A stretch of DNA of 64,000 nt from Sclerotiophoma versabilis (Eukaryota; Ascomycota; Dothideomycetes; Pleosporales; Didymellaceae): positions 372,001 to 436,000 of the forward strand of contig JAAROD010000069.1 of NCBI GenBank assembly GCA_012274445.1, read 5' to 3'. The notes beneath the pieces are model-generated. The model did not search any database, was not told where the DNA came from, and was given only the letters and a program-made list of their open reading frames with translations. Position numbers and translations under genes: made by a program. Of the stretch, positions 22,995 to 35,270 are shown piece after piece; the first letter of the stretch is position 1, and every line of letters begins with the position of its first letter.

Positions 22995-23408
22995 GGCTTG
23001 ACGGGCTCTTGGGTGCCTACTTGGCTTCCAAGCTCATACTTAACTCTCTGCTACCTGAGTTCCGAGCTCTTACTGGACTCATGGGCTCGAGCTGACTCCT
23101 AGGCTCCCACCTGACTCTTGGCCTCTACCTGATTCTTACGCCCCCACCTGATTCTTAAGCCCCTACCTGACCCTTAAATTCCTACTGGACTATCTACCCC
23201 TTAAACTCTAAGTCCCTAATTGATTTTCTGCCTCCACCTGACTCCTAGCCAATAACTCGTTGTTGAGCTCCCAGTAGACTTCTGAGCCCCTATTTCCACT
23301 GGAATTTAAGCTCCCACTGAACTCCTGAGCTACCTCGCGCCCGAGCTCCACTGCACTTCTAAGCTCTTACTCGACTTTCAACCCACTTGGCTCCTACTGT
23401 TAAGCTCG
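22995..23408 (+). repeat. degenerate ~20 bp minisatellite, family copy 2
   Basis: About twenty diverged units of approximately YCCTACCTGACTCTTAAGCC (for example CCACCTGATTCTTAAGCCCC and CTACCTGACCCTTAAATTCC) run head to tail. They share the CTACCTGAC core and a TGATTTTCTGC segment with the array at 16500-16762, in opposite orientation. Confidence 0.75.
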
Positions 23409-26322
23409 TCCGGTTAGACGGTCGAAGTGGAACAGTAACTCTCTAAACGCAGCGGCAGGATTTTGGAGCAGCCATCATTCTTCGTCTTGGATCTGAACTT
23501 GAAGGTCTCCATGGAGTTCCCAACGAACGTCTAAATGTAATCGAAGCCCGTTGTTTGGCCCCTTCTACTGACGAGCCTGTAAAGCCCAAGCATGGATTTT
23601 TCGAATACCCGATGAGCTTTGGAAAACCTTGAAATCTGCGCGTGCATGTCGTTGTTGCCGCAACATGAATATATAATTGGTAATCGTGCGAGGTATTGTT
23701 GTGGATATCGTCTCCTGACGCGATACCGTCAAGCGTGTGTACTCGTTCGATTCTCATGGCGGACAATATCTGCTGGTCCTCGTGCTGCCAAATCCAGCTC
23801 ATCATAGGCCTCAGTAAGAACACCAACGTTTACCTTTGAGCGAATGAGACACTCTTTTGAAGACGATGAAGATTGGGTTTAACTGCAGTAGTATCTTGAA
23901 AAGACATGGTATGAGCATTGCTTTTGCTACACAGATCTTATTGTGTACAATCTCAAGGTAGGTGTGTTCAATTTGAATCGAACAATAAGCACAGCTGGGG
24001 CACACTTTTGCGGGTTCAAAGGTCGTAAAAAGACTTGAAGCAGAGTGATGGCATGGCTAGGGAGACTTAGCGTCAATCATAGGTGCGTTGTTGTCGATGC
24101 GTGTAGCTTGTGCAAGGGAATGTTCATTGACCGTACGCGTAGCGTTCTGATACTTTCAAAATGGAGTGCATTTTATGAGCGTCATCAAGGTTTGTAACAC
24201 AGAACCAGTATCGTTCCAAAGCAGACTCTATCTCAATGTATGACGGGAGACTGACATGCGCAGGTGGCGTGGGCAATCTTTGGGTGTCCAGGAATCGATG
24301 AGTTGATACAGTACCCGGGCATGCTATCAGTGATCGAGATAGCTGTCCTGCATGTGCGGCACACTATGTTGCATGCGAGCAGCAAGGTCCAGCACGCTCA
24401 ACGCTATTCTAAGAGACGAACGATAGCTGTAGCCAATAGTTGGACTGTCCAGTCTATTGTCGACGGAACAAATTTGCAATGCACGAGCACAAGGGTGAGC
24501 GAATACTCGCTTACATGTTCATCTCCCGCGGACTTTGCAGCCGGTCCGAACCGTTAGGATCCAGCTCCAGATCCTGGGGAAATTTGACAGTGTAAAGCGA
24601 GGATGTTTGGCCGATGGGGTGTGCGACTAGTCTAGCAGGAGTTGCGTCCTAGTCATAATACTACCTTGCCGTAGTATCACCGTAAGCAGATCGTGTGGGA
24701 CCATTGGCCGAAGCGTAAGGCTGTGATTCATAGTAGGAATGGTATCCTGGTGAGGGTCGAGCTGTCTCGTGAACGGCCTGTGAAGACGATGAAACCGGTG
24801 GCAGAAGCCTTAGTGTGCAGACGTCTTGGTCATTAGCAGTTACATTGGTCAGAATTTCCAGAGTTCGCGGGATCCTCCGTGGGCTTAGATGGCTAAGTCC
24901 TGACGTTCATGGGACGCATGCAGCCAGTTGTTGTGAGCCAGATCTAGCAAATGGTGCAGTGGTAGAATGGCGTGGTTACTGATAACGTAGCTCTCACCTC
25001 AAGCTCCTTTTTGTTATTCTCCAGCTTTTAAGCGACACCAGATCTTGTGTTCTTAAGCTGCGAAGGGCCCTGAGCGCCATTTAGTACGTTCTCTTGCCCT
25101 TACACCTGAGATCATGCACGCTACTGATTGGGCCCTAGCCACGAACAGTAGCGAGAGAACTTATGGAAACGGCATCTGGACCAGTTGGATTACGTGCAGG
25201 CGCAAGTGAGATTCGCTCTCGTACGTGGGTAAGCGAAACGGCCAAGTGGTAGATATAGTGGCTTCCCCCAGTGCTCGAGCGTTTGATCTTTGACGCTCTA
25301 ATCTCTGCAATTTGAAACTCTCTACGTACTTTAGCAGCTTGCGAGGTTGATTCAGAGTTTCCAAACCCCAAAGGGCAGGCTGATGCGTTTGACCCCCAAT
25401 TCATCTTCAAAGTGAATGCACGTGCCGTTCGCGTTACTTGACAGGAACGGCTAGACGCCACGTGAGAAAACCATAACTTCGGGCTCTGCAGCTAATGACG
25501 GTTGTGGATCTTCAGTTAGCGCTCTCTCGATCTCAAGCTTCCGAGGGTCAGTGCTCACTCGCTTGTTTATGCCGGTTTGGGAAATGGTTTCGCTCGCGCG
25601 TCGCCGTCCGCCAGGTGCACAGTGTAGGCCGTCTCTCGTGGAAGCCACAGCACTAGAGGTGTCGACCCCTGTCTGCCATGACCAGAGCAAAGGGATGGAT
25701 GCAGGCTTCCTGGAGTCTGCATATTGCTTTTCGGAACTGTTCGTGGATGTGCATGTGCAATCTTGTCGCAGCATTCCGGCCGTGATCAAGACAAATTTAG
25801 AGCAGTTTCGAACACATTACATGCTCAATACTTAAGGTCTATTTGCCTTGCGTATGATATCTGTGCTTGGATTGCTACCGAGCGGCTGGATATGTGGACG
25901 GAAGCTGACTTGCTTTTTGGGTAGGGAGCTAAAGGTACATGCGCCACCAGTTGGATGCAGTATCGCGGGACCGGAACATTGCGACGTCCTCCTGTCAAGG
26001 CATTGACAATAAGCTTGACCATATCTGCGAGGTCGGTAATCTTCCCCGAAAGATACTATGGTCGAACTTTATGGAAGCAGACGCGTGCCAATGGTTCTCT
26101 GCGGGATAGCATTTACCATCACATGATAGTACACATTGTCCTTCAGTTGTGGAGAAATACCGGTTGTACCGGTCAAAACTCATGGCAGATGATCCAACGG
26201 CGGCTGGAAGGTACTTTCGCATAATTGTTTACTAGTCATGCCATTTAGATGAACGGGCAATTGCCCAAATATAATCGTAACTCGTCCAGAACGTATTGAC
26301 TTTAGTGCTGGCGCATTTTATC

Positions 26323-26348
26323 GGCTCGGCTTGCGGCTCGGCTTGCGG
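26323..26348. repeat. 12-bp direct repeat
   Basis: Two adjacent copies of GGCTCGGCTTGC. Confidence 0.7.
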
Positions 26349-28558
26349 CGAGAGGAAAGTGGCTGCATCCCCGTCGTTGGTAAGGTATTCGCTCGTGTTT
26401 AATGCGAAACGCTCAACATAGGCACTTGCACCCAGATGGTCGTCATCGAATAACAGATAGTTCGGGGGTAATGTCCCGGACGATCATCGATGCTTGTTGC
26501 GTTGCTGCCTAAGGGACCTGTTGTCTAGCTCGACTTCAGTGGTGAGTCTTGCAAAGAAGACCAGTAAGCCGCGCCCTACGTGCATTCCGCTGCAGGTTCC
26601 AGGGGAGTGTCAGCCCTCGGCGAGGTGCTTTATGTGTTTGAAGATGTCATACCTATCACAATCCGACGTCCCAATCCTCGGATCCACGCATAACCCGGGC
26701 GCAAATCATAGTAGGATGCGCGTAAGCGGGTAGGAACGCGGGACCACACGGCTGGCAAAGGGTCTTGACCCCCAAAGATTCAGCTCGCTGGCTTGCAGCG
26801 CCACCAGCGCAAATGGCTGTCTTTGATCCATTGACTGGCAACGAACAGATCATCAACACGAGTACCCTGAACAATTCTACCATGAAAGAGCAGTACTCCG
26901 AGACTGGGCAATGGCGGTAAGGTTTAATGGCCGACGGTTGGCACGCTTGTCCGCCAACGCAGCCCACCTTGAGACGACACGATAGTCACCCACGCCAGTC
27001 CCGCTCTGGTGTGGCTCCGGGTTAGTCAGTGCAGCATCAGATGCAGCTTTGCAGCCGTATGCATGATACGATTAGACTGTTCCGGCAGGGGATTGTCGCT
27101 GGAAAGTGCCAGAGTGCTGCAGGTCAAGAGTCGCGGGTTCAGCTCCAGTGATCTAGACAGCTCTGGGTCTGAGGCTTGTCATTGACGACTTGGTGATGGA
27201 TGGTTGTCAAAACCTGTCACGTTGGATGGCTCTGGAGGGTAGCGCAAGGTCTGCTGGCGTGCGCTTGTCGGCGCAACCCCAGGGCACGCCAGCTCTTCCG
27301 AATTCCACGTTCCACGGAAATTCAGTAGCTACTAGCGTCGTGAGCTAGAGATGCGCGAACCGTGAAGTCAACGCTGCGGTTATCGTCGTCCGCTGCCAGA
27401 TGACTAGCTGGTGACCGCACGCGTCAGGTCGGAGGAAACTGCTCTTTGACACGAGTAATTGCTGACGGGGAAGAACCTCGGCGCCGGCAAGCGCATCGAG
27501 CCTTCCGAAGCCGGCAGGATGAAAGAATGTGACCGATGCAGCTTCACCGCGCTGTCACTCAACACACGACTCAACAACGACTACAGACGCTCATCAGGTT
27601 CGTGCAGCTATTCTGGGCAAGTGAACTCACCCGCCAGCGCCAGCGCCATACAACCTACCCCTCTCCTTAGCCTGCCGCCCAGAGATCCATGATCCCTGGG
27701 TCGCTCACACAGACCACAGCCGCCATCTTCACTCTGCGGTTCCTGCCTCCACGGCCCTAGCGCAAGCCATCAACCAACCCTGATTGCCTGGCACGCAGTT
27801 CGATCGCACCTCGCACCACCACTGCTGAGCGGAAACATGCTTCCTCTGAGATCCACCTATTCACTGCTCTCGTCCTTGCCCGTCTCCGCAGCAATTGCAT
27901 CAGAGACCAATTGACTATCTTGACTCGAACACATTGGCCCCTGCTCGCCCCGGAGCAGCATAGCTCTGATCTCTGATCTAGGCCATTCACATCATCCTGA
28001 GCTGCTGAAGCCTTCTTTGGGTGTGCCGAGAATTTACGTACAGCCTTCTCCGTCCTGTCTGCCAACGGACGGCTTGCCGCCTACTCCTTTCGGTCTCCTC
28101 AGAGGCGTTTGACACATGGTGCGTGCCTTCCTTGTCCAGTCTAAACTACTACAGAAACATATTTCTCCACATGGCTCCCGAGGGCTTGGACTATTAGCTT
28201 TGTGTCGTCTCACTCCTGCCCTGCAGCAGTCTTCCACGCTATCCAGTTAGAAGCGACGCTGTCAACTTATTACTTGCGTCAGGAGACGGCCGTCATTTGG
28301 GTGACCGGTTGAGCCCGCGAAATTCACACACTACCGATTGCCATAAACTGGAGCTGATTCCTCACTTGGCACTGCCGTGCCCGCATCCAAACGGACAATC
28401 GTCTGTCCGCAGTGGCTAGTGTCATCTTGCTTCAAGATCAGGCGTCTCCCCACCAAGTACCTCATTTGCTTCCTCCCTTCTGAACGATTGTAACATCTTG
28501 GTCCCTTACGCCCACCTGCCAAGTACACCGATATCATTACAGACTCCACCAGCTCAAC

Positions 28559-31500
28559 ATGGCGAACGCCCGGTCAAAGTCACCACCGGGCGGCGCCGGT
28601 GACGTTTCACCGACAGGTAACGGCTCAGGCTCGACAGCCACTACCAAGATGCGCAAGAGGACCAAGACTGGTTGCTTGACCTGTCGCAAACGCCGTATCA
28701 AGTGTGGCGAAGAGCGTCCAACATGTGCCAATTGCATCAAATCCAAGCGACAATGTGAGGGCTACAACCAGCGCGTGGTCTTCAAACCTCCCATTGGTGA
28801 CTGGCCCAATCACCCAGGTGTGGTCAGCACTATTCAATATCACACTTCGATGCTACCCGGAACACGAAACCCGCAATACCAAGCACCTCCGCCGACTGGC
28901 CAAGCACAAGAACATGCGCCTGCTCCGCTCCAGCCTCGACCTTCGAGCAGCTTCGACATCTCGAACATGGACACCGGTAGCACTATGGAGGCCCTAATTG
29001 GAGGGCCTGCCACTTATTCTCCAGAACAGACCTACCAACAGCCACTACCATCACCACGTCATCAGCAACCGCTTCACTCACCCCATCACCTCATCCAGAA
29101 CCCCACTCCAACCACATCCTACTTCCCGCAGCAGTCACCAATACATACCACGTTCCAGACCCAATATAGCCATGGTCACAATGCTGCATTTCCTGATCCT
29201 CAGCGATATACCCAGGGTCAAGGCCTCTATCAACAAACACCTGTTTCGTATGACGGCTTCATCGATAACAAGCTCGCTACGTCGCAAGCGCTGCCGAACC
29301 AACCGCTGTACCCACAGCAATATCCTTCGCCAACGCAAAGCGAAGGGTACAATCCGCACATCCAGCACTCGAACATATCACCGAGAGACGATAGCTTTCC
29401 TCAATATGCGGCACAAAGACCTGTAATGCAACGATATAATAGCCATTCACAGGTTGCTGACCATCATCCTCAGCTCAGTCCCGTTGGTGTTAGCCAGGCT
29501 GGCTACCCATTTTCCTCGGTTTCGTATGCAAGTTTCACACATTCTAGTTATCCACCTGTCCAGATATCCTCACATGATATGATTACGGATGTAAAGTACT
29601 TACCTCAACCAGTCCTCGGTATGTCTCATGTCTAGTCACATACTTCATATACCCCAATGACTATCATTACTTCTTCTTCAGTGCTCCTACATAAAGTCAT
29701 CGCACCGTGTCTGCCGTTCGGTGCCTGCTACCTACAAATAGCAACCCCTTAATGGCTCATGCGCCTGATGTGTCCCTAGCTAACCATCGACGTCACCCTC
29801 AGAACAACCTATCGCCGGTGCACAATCGCAGTCCATGAAGCCTTGGCTACTTCTCAGCGGATTTGCTGGTGAGGATCACGTCAGCCCTTCACAGGCCCTC
29901 GACGAGGCCGCGATCGAATGCGAAGACGACGATTACTGGGACGTACAGTCTGACGACGAAATGGTCAACCGCGAAGACGGGGAAAATACAATGGTTGCAA
30001 GTAAAGAGTTCGAGCTTATTCGTCGCATACATTTCGAAAACTCCAGTGAGCTGGGTATCAGACGCTATGATGCTTTCTTGTATGATGGTCTCTTGACTCA
30101 ATACAAGCCAGAGTATGCTGCGAGTCCACTGAGGAACCCCAGAACAGCCCGGGTCTTTGCACACTTCATTCACGTGGTGAGTACAACCCTGTGACCCTTC
30201 TCCTGTCCCGACAAAGGCAATATCGGGCTCTTGGCACGCAGCATCGAGGAATCGATAAGCGCACCTTATGCGCAGAGTATTACAACTTGGCCTTTCTTCG
30301 AGATGCAGAACACTCGCTAACCACACAGTCAAGACTGCCGTCAGTATATCCATCTACGAAAGAAACCCCAGAAACTCGTCTTTGATTTTCGAAGGCTCCA
30401 CACCGCCTGTGCAACAAGGATTATGGACGTATGTGTTACCGCTGAAGGCTCTGGATCACCAAGGCTTATTGCATGCCATGCTCGCGCTGTCAAGTCTGCA
30501 TATTGCTAGGTTACAGGGTGCATCCATAACGCCTTCGTACAAGCACTATGCGTATTCTTTGAAGCGCCTGGGAAGGTCACTCAGCCACCCGAAGAAACGC
30601 CTGTCGATACCCACTCTTGCAACCGCTCTGCTCCTGGCCTTCTACGAAGTCTGGACGGCTGAGCACACGAAGTGGTCAACACATCTCGTGGGGGCGGCGC
30701 AACTACTGACAGAGCTCAACTTCCGCTCACTGACGCACGAGGCTCGACGATTAAGGGCCGCGCAAATGGCGGAAGAGAGACAGTACCCTAAACAGAACCC
30801 CGAAGTCATAATCGACCAGCAGCAGTTTGACAGGGACCTTCAAGGGAAGGACCTCAAGCCAGACGAGAATCTTGTCAGCGCGATCATTGGCAAGCAAGTC
30901 AACTACGACGACTTTGGTATTATCGTCGAGGACAACGGTGCCAGACAAGATACGAAAACGCGACTATCGGATGATTTAGATCTGAGGAGTTTTGAGACAC
31001 TTCAAGACCTATACTGGTGGTACTGTCGCCATGACATGTGGCAGAGTTGTGTGAGCGGCAACCCCTTGATGTAAGTCATAGAGTTTCTCTGGTATTTCTA
31101 AATCTAAACATCTGCAGAACGCCCTATCGAAAATGGTCTGATTGCCCACCACGAGCGCCACTTGGCCGCGCAGATGCGCAGTACGGCTCTCACGATCATA
31201 TTGTCTTACTTATTGGCCGTATAGCAGACTTTACGTGTCGTGATCGAGAACGAAAGTTAAGACAAGTCAAAGCTGATGGAGGGCAGTGGAGACCTAGACC
31301 TGGAATGCCTGGTGGGCCACCAGCAGGTATGAGTAGAAGCCAGCCACCAACCCCTGGCGCTGGACCTCCTTCTCAGATGCAAGGACCCCCTCCAGGCTGG
31401 ACAGGTGGACCTCCTCCAGGGTGGAAAGGGCCACCACCACCAGGATTTGGCCCACCTCAAGGCAGTCCACCGACACCGAAACAAAGCCCTCCAAGCGGAC

Positions 31501-32465
31501 AACCACCTGCGATGCCGAATTTCTACGGCATGGCTCCTGCTCGACCACACGCACCGATCACCACCCACTACTCGAACCCTGACTATGAGCGCTCACCTCC
31601 AGCCTCTCATGTACCTCTTCCAGAATACGCAGATCTCCCATCTGCATACGAAGACGCGATCAAAGAATGGGACAGTATAAATGCCGCCCATGCAACCATT
31701 GCCCAGGTCCTATCCAGCACCGAATCCTTCGCACCGTTGCCTCCAGAACTCCAAGTGATCCCACCCGGCGAAACCAGTACGATGACACCCTTCGGTCCTA
31801 CCCTTGTGCATCGAAGCTACGACATAAGCGTCCTATGGACTCTTCTCCACCTCTCCAAGATTATCCTCCTGCGCTCCCACCCCGCTATGCCACCAGCAAT
31901 GATGATGGCCGCAGGCGTCTGCGCACAAGCAACCGGCCCTTATGCGACGCTGATCGGGCGCATAACAGCAGGCATGCAACTTCCCTTGGGTGAAGACCTC
32001 TCTCCGTTCTTAGGCTCAGTACTCCAAGAATCGACCATGAGCTTGTTCTTTGCAGGAGTCCAGTATCAAGACCCGGCACAGCGCGAGTGGACGATCACTC
32101 GCCTTCTTGAGATTGATAGACGTACTGGCTGGGCGTCAGCCGGTGTTATTGCACGTGGAGTCGAGACGTCGTGGGAGCGGGCGGCGCAGATGGGTAGGGG
32201 GCCGCCGTACAAACGCAGAACGAGGAGGGTTGGCGAGGAAGGACCACTAGTGCTTGATGAAGAAGGAGCTAGACCGTCGAACTGGAGACAAAAGGAAGGA
32301 GACAACGCTCTGGGGCAGGGAGCGCGAATGGAAGAGATGGTGGATGCAGATGGGCAGCAGGAGAGACGCTTTTTGATGAAGCCGAAAATGGTGACTTGGG
32401 CGAAAAACGTATTCGGAACGGAGGAGGATCTGCAAGCTGGGATGGAAAGGGTTGAAATTCAGTAA
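28559..32465 (+). CDS. Zn2Cys6 transcription factor with large C-terminal extension
   Basis: Exons are 28559-29618, 29803-30180, 30329-31070 and 31118-32465, about 1175 residues. The Zn2Cys6 binuclear cluster occupies residues 39-66 (Cys39, 42, 49, 56, 59, 66; CLTCRKRRIKC ... CANCIKSKRQC), preceded by a basic KMRKRTKTG stretch. A Gln/Pro-rich region follows, then a fungal-specific transcription-factor domain (ISIYERNPRN, GLWTYVLPLKAL, HAMLALSSLHIARLQG). A Pro/Gly-rich linker (GPPPGW-type repeats, about 31300-31500) precedes a conserved-looking C-terminus. It presumably acts as a nuclear activator or repressor; its targets cannot be inferred. One junction is uncertain: after FIHV the strong donor GTGAGT at 30177 breaks frame with the next exon, so GTACAA at 30181 was used; a tiny extra exon is the alternative. 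The 184-bp first intron is longer than usual here. Confidence 0.85.
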
Positions 32466-33185
32466 CCGGGAAGAGGCAAGCGCCAGGATTATCGAAGAAC
32501 GGATATTGATGAGGAGAAAGCAAGGTTCCAGGCGCATGATGCAGCCATCACTGGGACACCAAGAAGCCAGGACATCGAAACCACAGCGTCTGTCTAGCAA
32601 AGCCCGAATGGCCACTCGCGCGTAGTAAAGATGAGCACCACATCTGCAATAACGTGTCCTTCCTGGAGGCCAGAACCACCTGCATGCTCAATGATGGCAT
32701 GAGGCCTTACTTCGCTACGAGGGATCAACGTCCAACCCGGCCCTACAATCTATGCCTCCTCAATGCACAAGTATCTGCTGCGCACACACGACGCCAATTT
32801 CGAGCGAGTAAAGTCAGGTAGCTTCCTTGCAAAGCTACCAATCCTCACCAATAACGTTTCTTACGAACTTACACCTCATGTCCATGGCCTGGAAGGCATC
32901 AATAGACTTATCAGCACTACAACATACCCCACTCCTAAAACAAGTGCAAGGAGGACCAGAAGCTAGAAAGAATCTTTTAAAGGGGCTTTCCCCAAACACG
33001 CTGCGCTATTCAAACATGTGCCATCTATGCAAACAAATCGAAGCGAAGTGGTGCTGTCCAAAATTAAGCTTTCCAGAGAATCTGCTTGAGAACCATGATA
33101 TCCAGCTCTGAGCACCAAAACTCCATAACACCGTTCGTGCGTAATCGTCCACCTTCGTCCGTCTCCACACATGTCTCCATCCTGT
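32466..33185. other. intergenic region, convergent 3' ends
   Basis: This 720-bp region lies between the stop codons of the Zn2Cys6 gene and rot1. No gene, repeat or RNA was recognised. Confidence 0.6.
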
Positions 33186-34089
33186 CTAAAAGAACCACCA
33201 CAGCAATCCACCAGTGCCCGTCGCCAGAATGCCCGCCCAGAATAACTGGTCAGCCATGTTCCCGCTCTTTCTGAACAGCACCTCGTGGTCAATGGGCAGC
33301 CCACGCTTCGCTTTCGCCGTGGCAGTCGCGGTAACTATGGGGTTCAGTGTGGTGGTGGGCAGCATCTTCGGCGGGTTGAAGGCAATGTACAAGGGCATCA
33401 TTGGGGAGCCGTCGAATTTGTAGAGGTTGAGGCGTTTGATCTTGTGGTAGTCGTCTATGCGGACTTCGTAGCGCTACGAGAACGTCAGTAATTCAGTACA
33501 AAGGAGGGCCAGAAAAGGGGTGCCTACCTCGAATGTCTCGCTCGCGTTGTAGCGCGTGTAGACCGAGTTCTTGTACTGGCATGGGTCTGAATACATCTGA
33601 CGGCCGTCGACCTTGAGGGGGTGCAGTTTCAGCGAGCCGTCGGTGAGCTTTTCGAATTTGCCGTGTTGCCATTGGATTACGCCCTTTGGGCATTTGGGAT
33701 TGGTAGCTGTTGGTGTGTGTTAGCAGTGCGCTGATGGCTGCTTTGTTTCTGTTGGATTTCATAGGCGGTGCAATGCGGTGCGGAGAAGGGTGAGACGTAC
33801 GGTTCGCGACAGCGCGGTAGTATGCTTCTTCGAAGTAGCCGTCTGCGGTGAAGGAGTAGCTGATTCCAGTGTGTTTGGGCTCGGTGAAGTGGTCGTTGAC
33901 CGGGTCGTAGAAGCCCTGGTGCTACTGTTAGCTCTGCCCGGAGAATTTGGTGTTTCAAGAACAGCATACGTCGCCAGTGAATGTCGAGTTTGACTTGCTG
34001 CTCCATGTGCCAACCAAGTCGGAGAAGTCTTGCGCCTGCGCGTGTATCACCGCTCCCGCGAGCAGGAGCACTGCCTTGAATGACACCAT
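33186..34089 (-). CDS. rot1: Rot1, ER chaperone required for cell-wall beta-1,6-glucan
   Basis: Complement exons are 34089-33970, 33915-33801, 33706-33528 and 33473-33186, all in phase, 233 residues. A signal peptide (MVSFKAVLLLAGAVIHAQA) is followed by the Rot1 signature DLVGTWSSKSNSTFTG, GFYDPVNDHFTEPKHTGISY, CPKGVIQWQHG, and a C-terminal hydrophobic helix (LFWAGILATGTGGLLWWFF). N-glycosylation sequons occur (NST, NAS). In yeast, Rot1 is an essential ER membrane chaperone for cell-wall and glycosylation enzymes. The topology here is a luminal body with one C-terminal membrane anchor. It diverges from the folate cyclo-ligase gene. Confidence 0.95.
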
Positions 34090-34478
34090 AATGTCTTCTT
34101 CCTACGTATTCAAGCGAGTGTTGGTAGTTGGTTGGTATAGACGCGCACGACGAAGGGTGGGTTGGCGGCGGTGGGCTGTGTGTTGAGGTTGGCGGCTCCG
34201 TTCCTGGATCTCGAATGCAGTCGCAAAGGAGGCGGCGAATGACTGGGGGGTGTCAGACCGGGGTCGGCTAGCTGCAGATCGAACGGCGCGCCAGCATCAC
34301 CACCGCCCGCAATTTAGCACGAGCCGTTTGAACTGCTTGCGCAAGGTCAGGGCTCGTGCTTCTCGATACGCACCAAGCTCGGCTTCCATCCATCAAGGAT
34401 AATCTGCACGTATCGGGGCATCGTACACAACTTCACTGCAAGCACAACGGAGCATCGACGTTGGCAGGAGGTTTCACC
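34090..34478. promoter_or_regulatory. bidirectional promoter rot1 / 5-formyl-THF cyclo-ligase
   Basis: This 389-bp region between the two start codons is the only space for both promoters. No clear TATA box was found. Confidence 0.5.
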
Positions 34479-35270
34479 ATGGCAGCCGTAGTAGCACTTA
34501 AGAAGGATCTGAGGAAGAAGATCAAGACCATATTAAAAGATGTCTCTGATTCTGCTGCTGCCACGCAAAGTACGTCGTTGAAACCTCAAGACGCTGTCGC
34601 AATTGGACTGACCATTATAGCTGTCCATGCCACCAAGGCATTGCTAGCCATGCCAGAGTACAAGGCAGCCCGGCGGATAAGCGTATATCTCTCTATGCCT
34701 ACCGGAGAGATCAACACGTCCAGCATCGTGCGTGATGCTCTTGATCAGGGCAAAAAGGTCTTCATTCCTTACACTTATAACTTGGACGAACCCGTTGACG
34801 GTCAGCCAAAGTCGATTATGGATATGGTCGAGTTGTCTTCAATGAAGGACTTCGAGTCGCTCGAGGCAGACAAATGGGGCATTCCCACACCCAGTAAAGA
34901 GTCCATCCCATCGCGTGCAAACTGCTTTGGCACCACTGGCATCACCCACGGCAAGACTGAACAGACTGCTGATGGCCTTGACCTCATCGTCATGCCCGGC
35001 ATGGCATTCGACACAGGCTTCGGTCGACTTGGACACGGCAAAGGCTTCTATGATTTCTTTCTGAGTCGATGTCACCAAGTGTCGCGCATGCCTTTTCGCG
35101 GTAAGAATTATTGGTATTCGAACGTGGCTGATGGGCTAACTAACCACGTCCAAGTTGGTCTGTCTCTGACCGAGCAGCTGCTTCCGCCAAATGAGTCTGT
35201 CCCTATGGACCAGTCCGATTTTCGCCTCGACGCCTTGATCACCGGTGACGGCGAGCTTCGTCGCGCTTGA
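34479..35270 (+). CDS. fau1: 5-formyltetrahydrofolate cyclo-ligase
   Basis: Exons are 34479-34569, 34621-35100 and 35155-35270, giving 228 residues. The enzyme converts 5-formyl-THF to 5,10-methenyl-THF using ATP. Motifs are KKDLRKKIK at the N-terminus, RRISVYLSMPTGEI, KKVFIPYTY, and the hallmark GLDLIVMPGMAFDTGFGRLG followed by HGKGFYDFF. The introns were placed because they have clear GTACGT and GTAAGA donors and branch sequences (GACTGAC, GCTAACTAAC), and because removal restores the family sequences VHATKALLAMPEYK and MPFRVGLSLTEQLLPP. Both introns (51 and 54 bp) are multiples of three without stop codons, so the unspliced message also reads through (see findings). The ATG is in a strong CACCATGG context. 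Confidence 0.93.
   Translation: MAAVVALKKDLRKKIKTILKDVSDSAAATQSTSLKPQDAVAIGLTIIAVHATKALLAMPEYKAARRISVYLSMPTGEINTSSIVRDALDQGKKVFIPYTYNLDEPVDGQPKSIMDMVELSSMKDFESLEADKWGIPTPSKESIPSRANCFGTTGITHGKTEQTADGLDLIVMPGMAFDTGFGRLGHGKGFYDFFLSRCHQVSRMPFRGKNYWYSNVADGLTNHVQVGLSLTEQLLPPNESVPMDQSDFRLDALITGDGELRRA

Larger units (their letters stand above)
22625..28558. other. long gene-poor region
   Basis: Nearly 6 kb with no ORF I can support, in a window that otherwise has a gene about every 2 kb. It contains the minisatellite at 22995-23408, a possible decayed transposase at 23478-23812 (minus strand), a 12-bp direct repeat at 26323-26348 and, at its right end, the promoter and leader of the Zn2Cys6 gene. 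Base composition is not obviously AT-rich, so any repeat-induced mutation is mild. Confidence 0.55.

Noticed and set aside
24955..24985. A-box-like TGGTAGAATGG in the gene-poor region
   Set aside because: No B box follows at tRNA distance.
27120..27165. B-box-like GGTTCAGCTCC suggesting a tRNA
   Set aside because: It mismatches the consensus, and no cloverleaf stems or A box fit around it.
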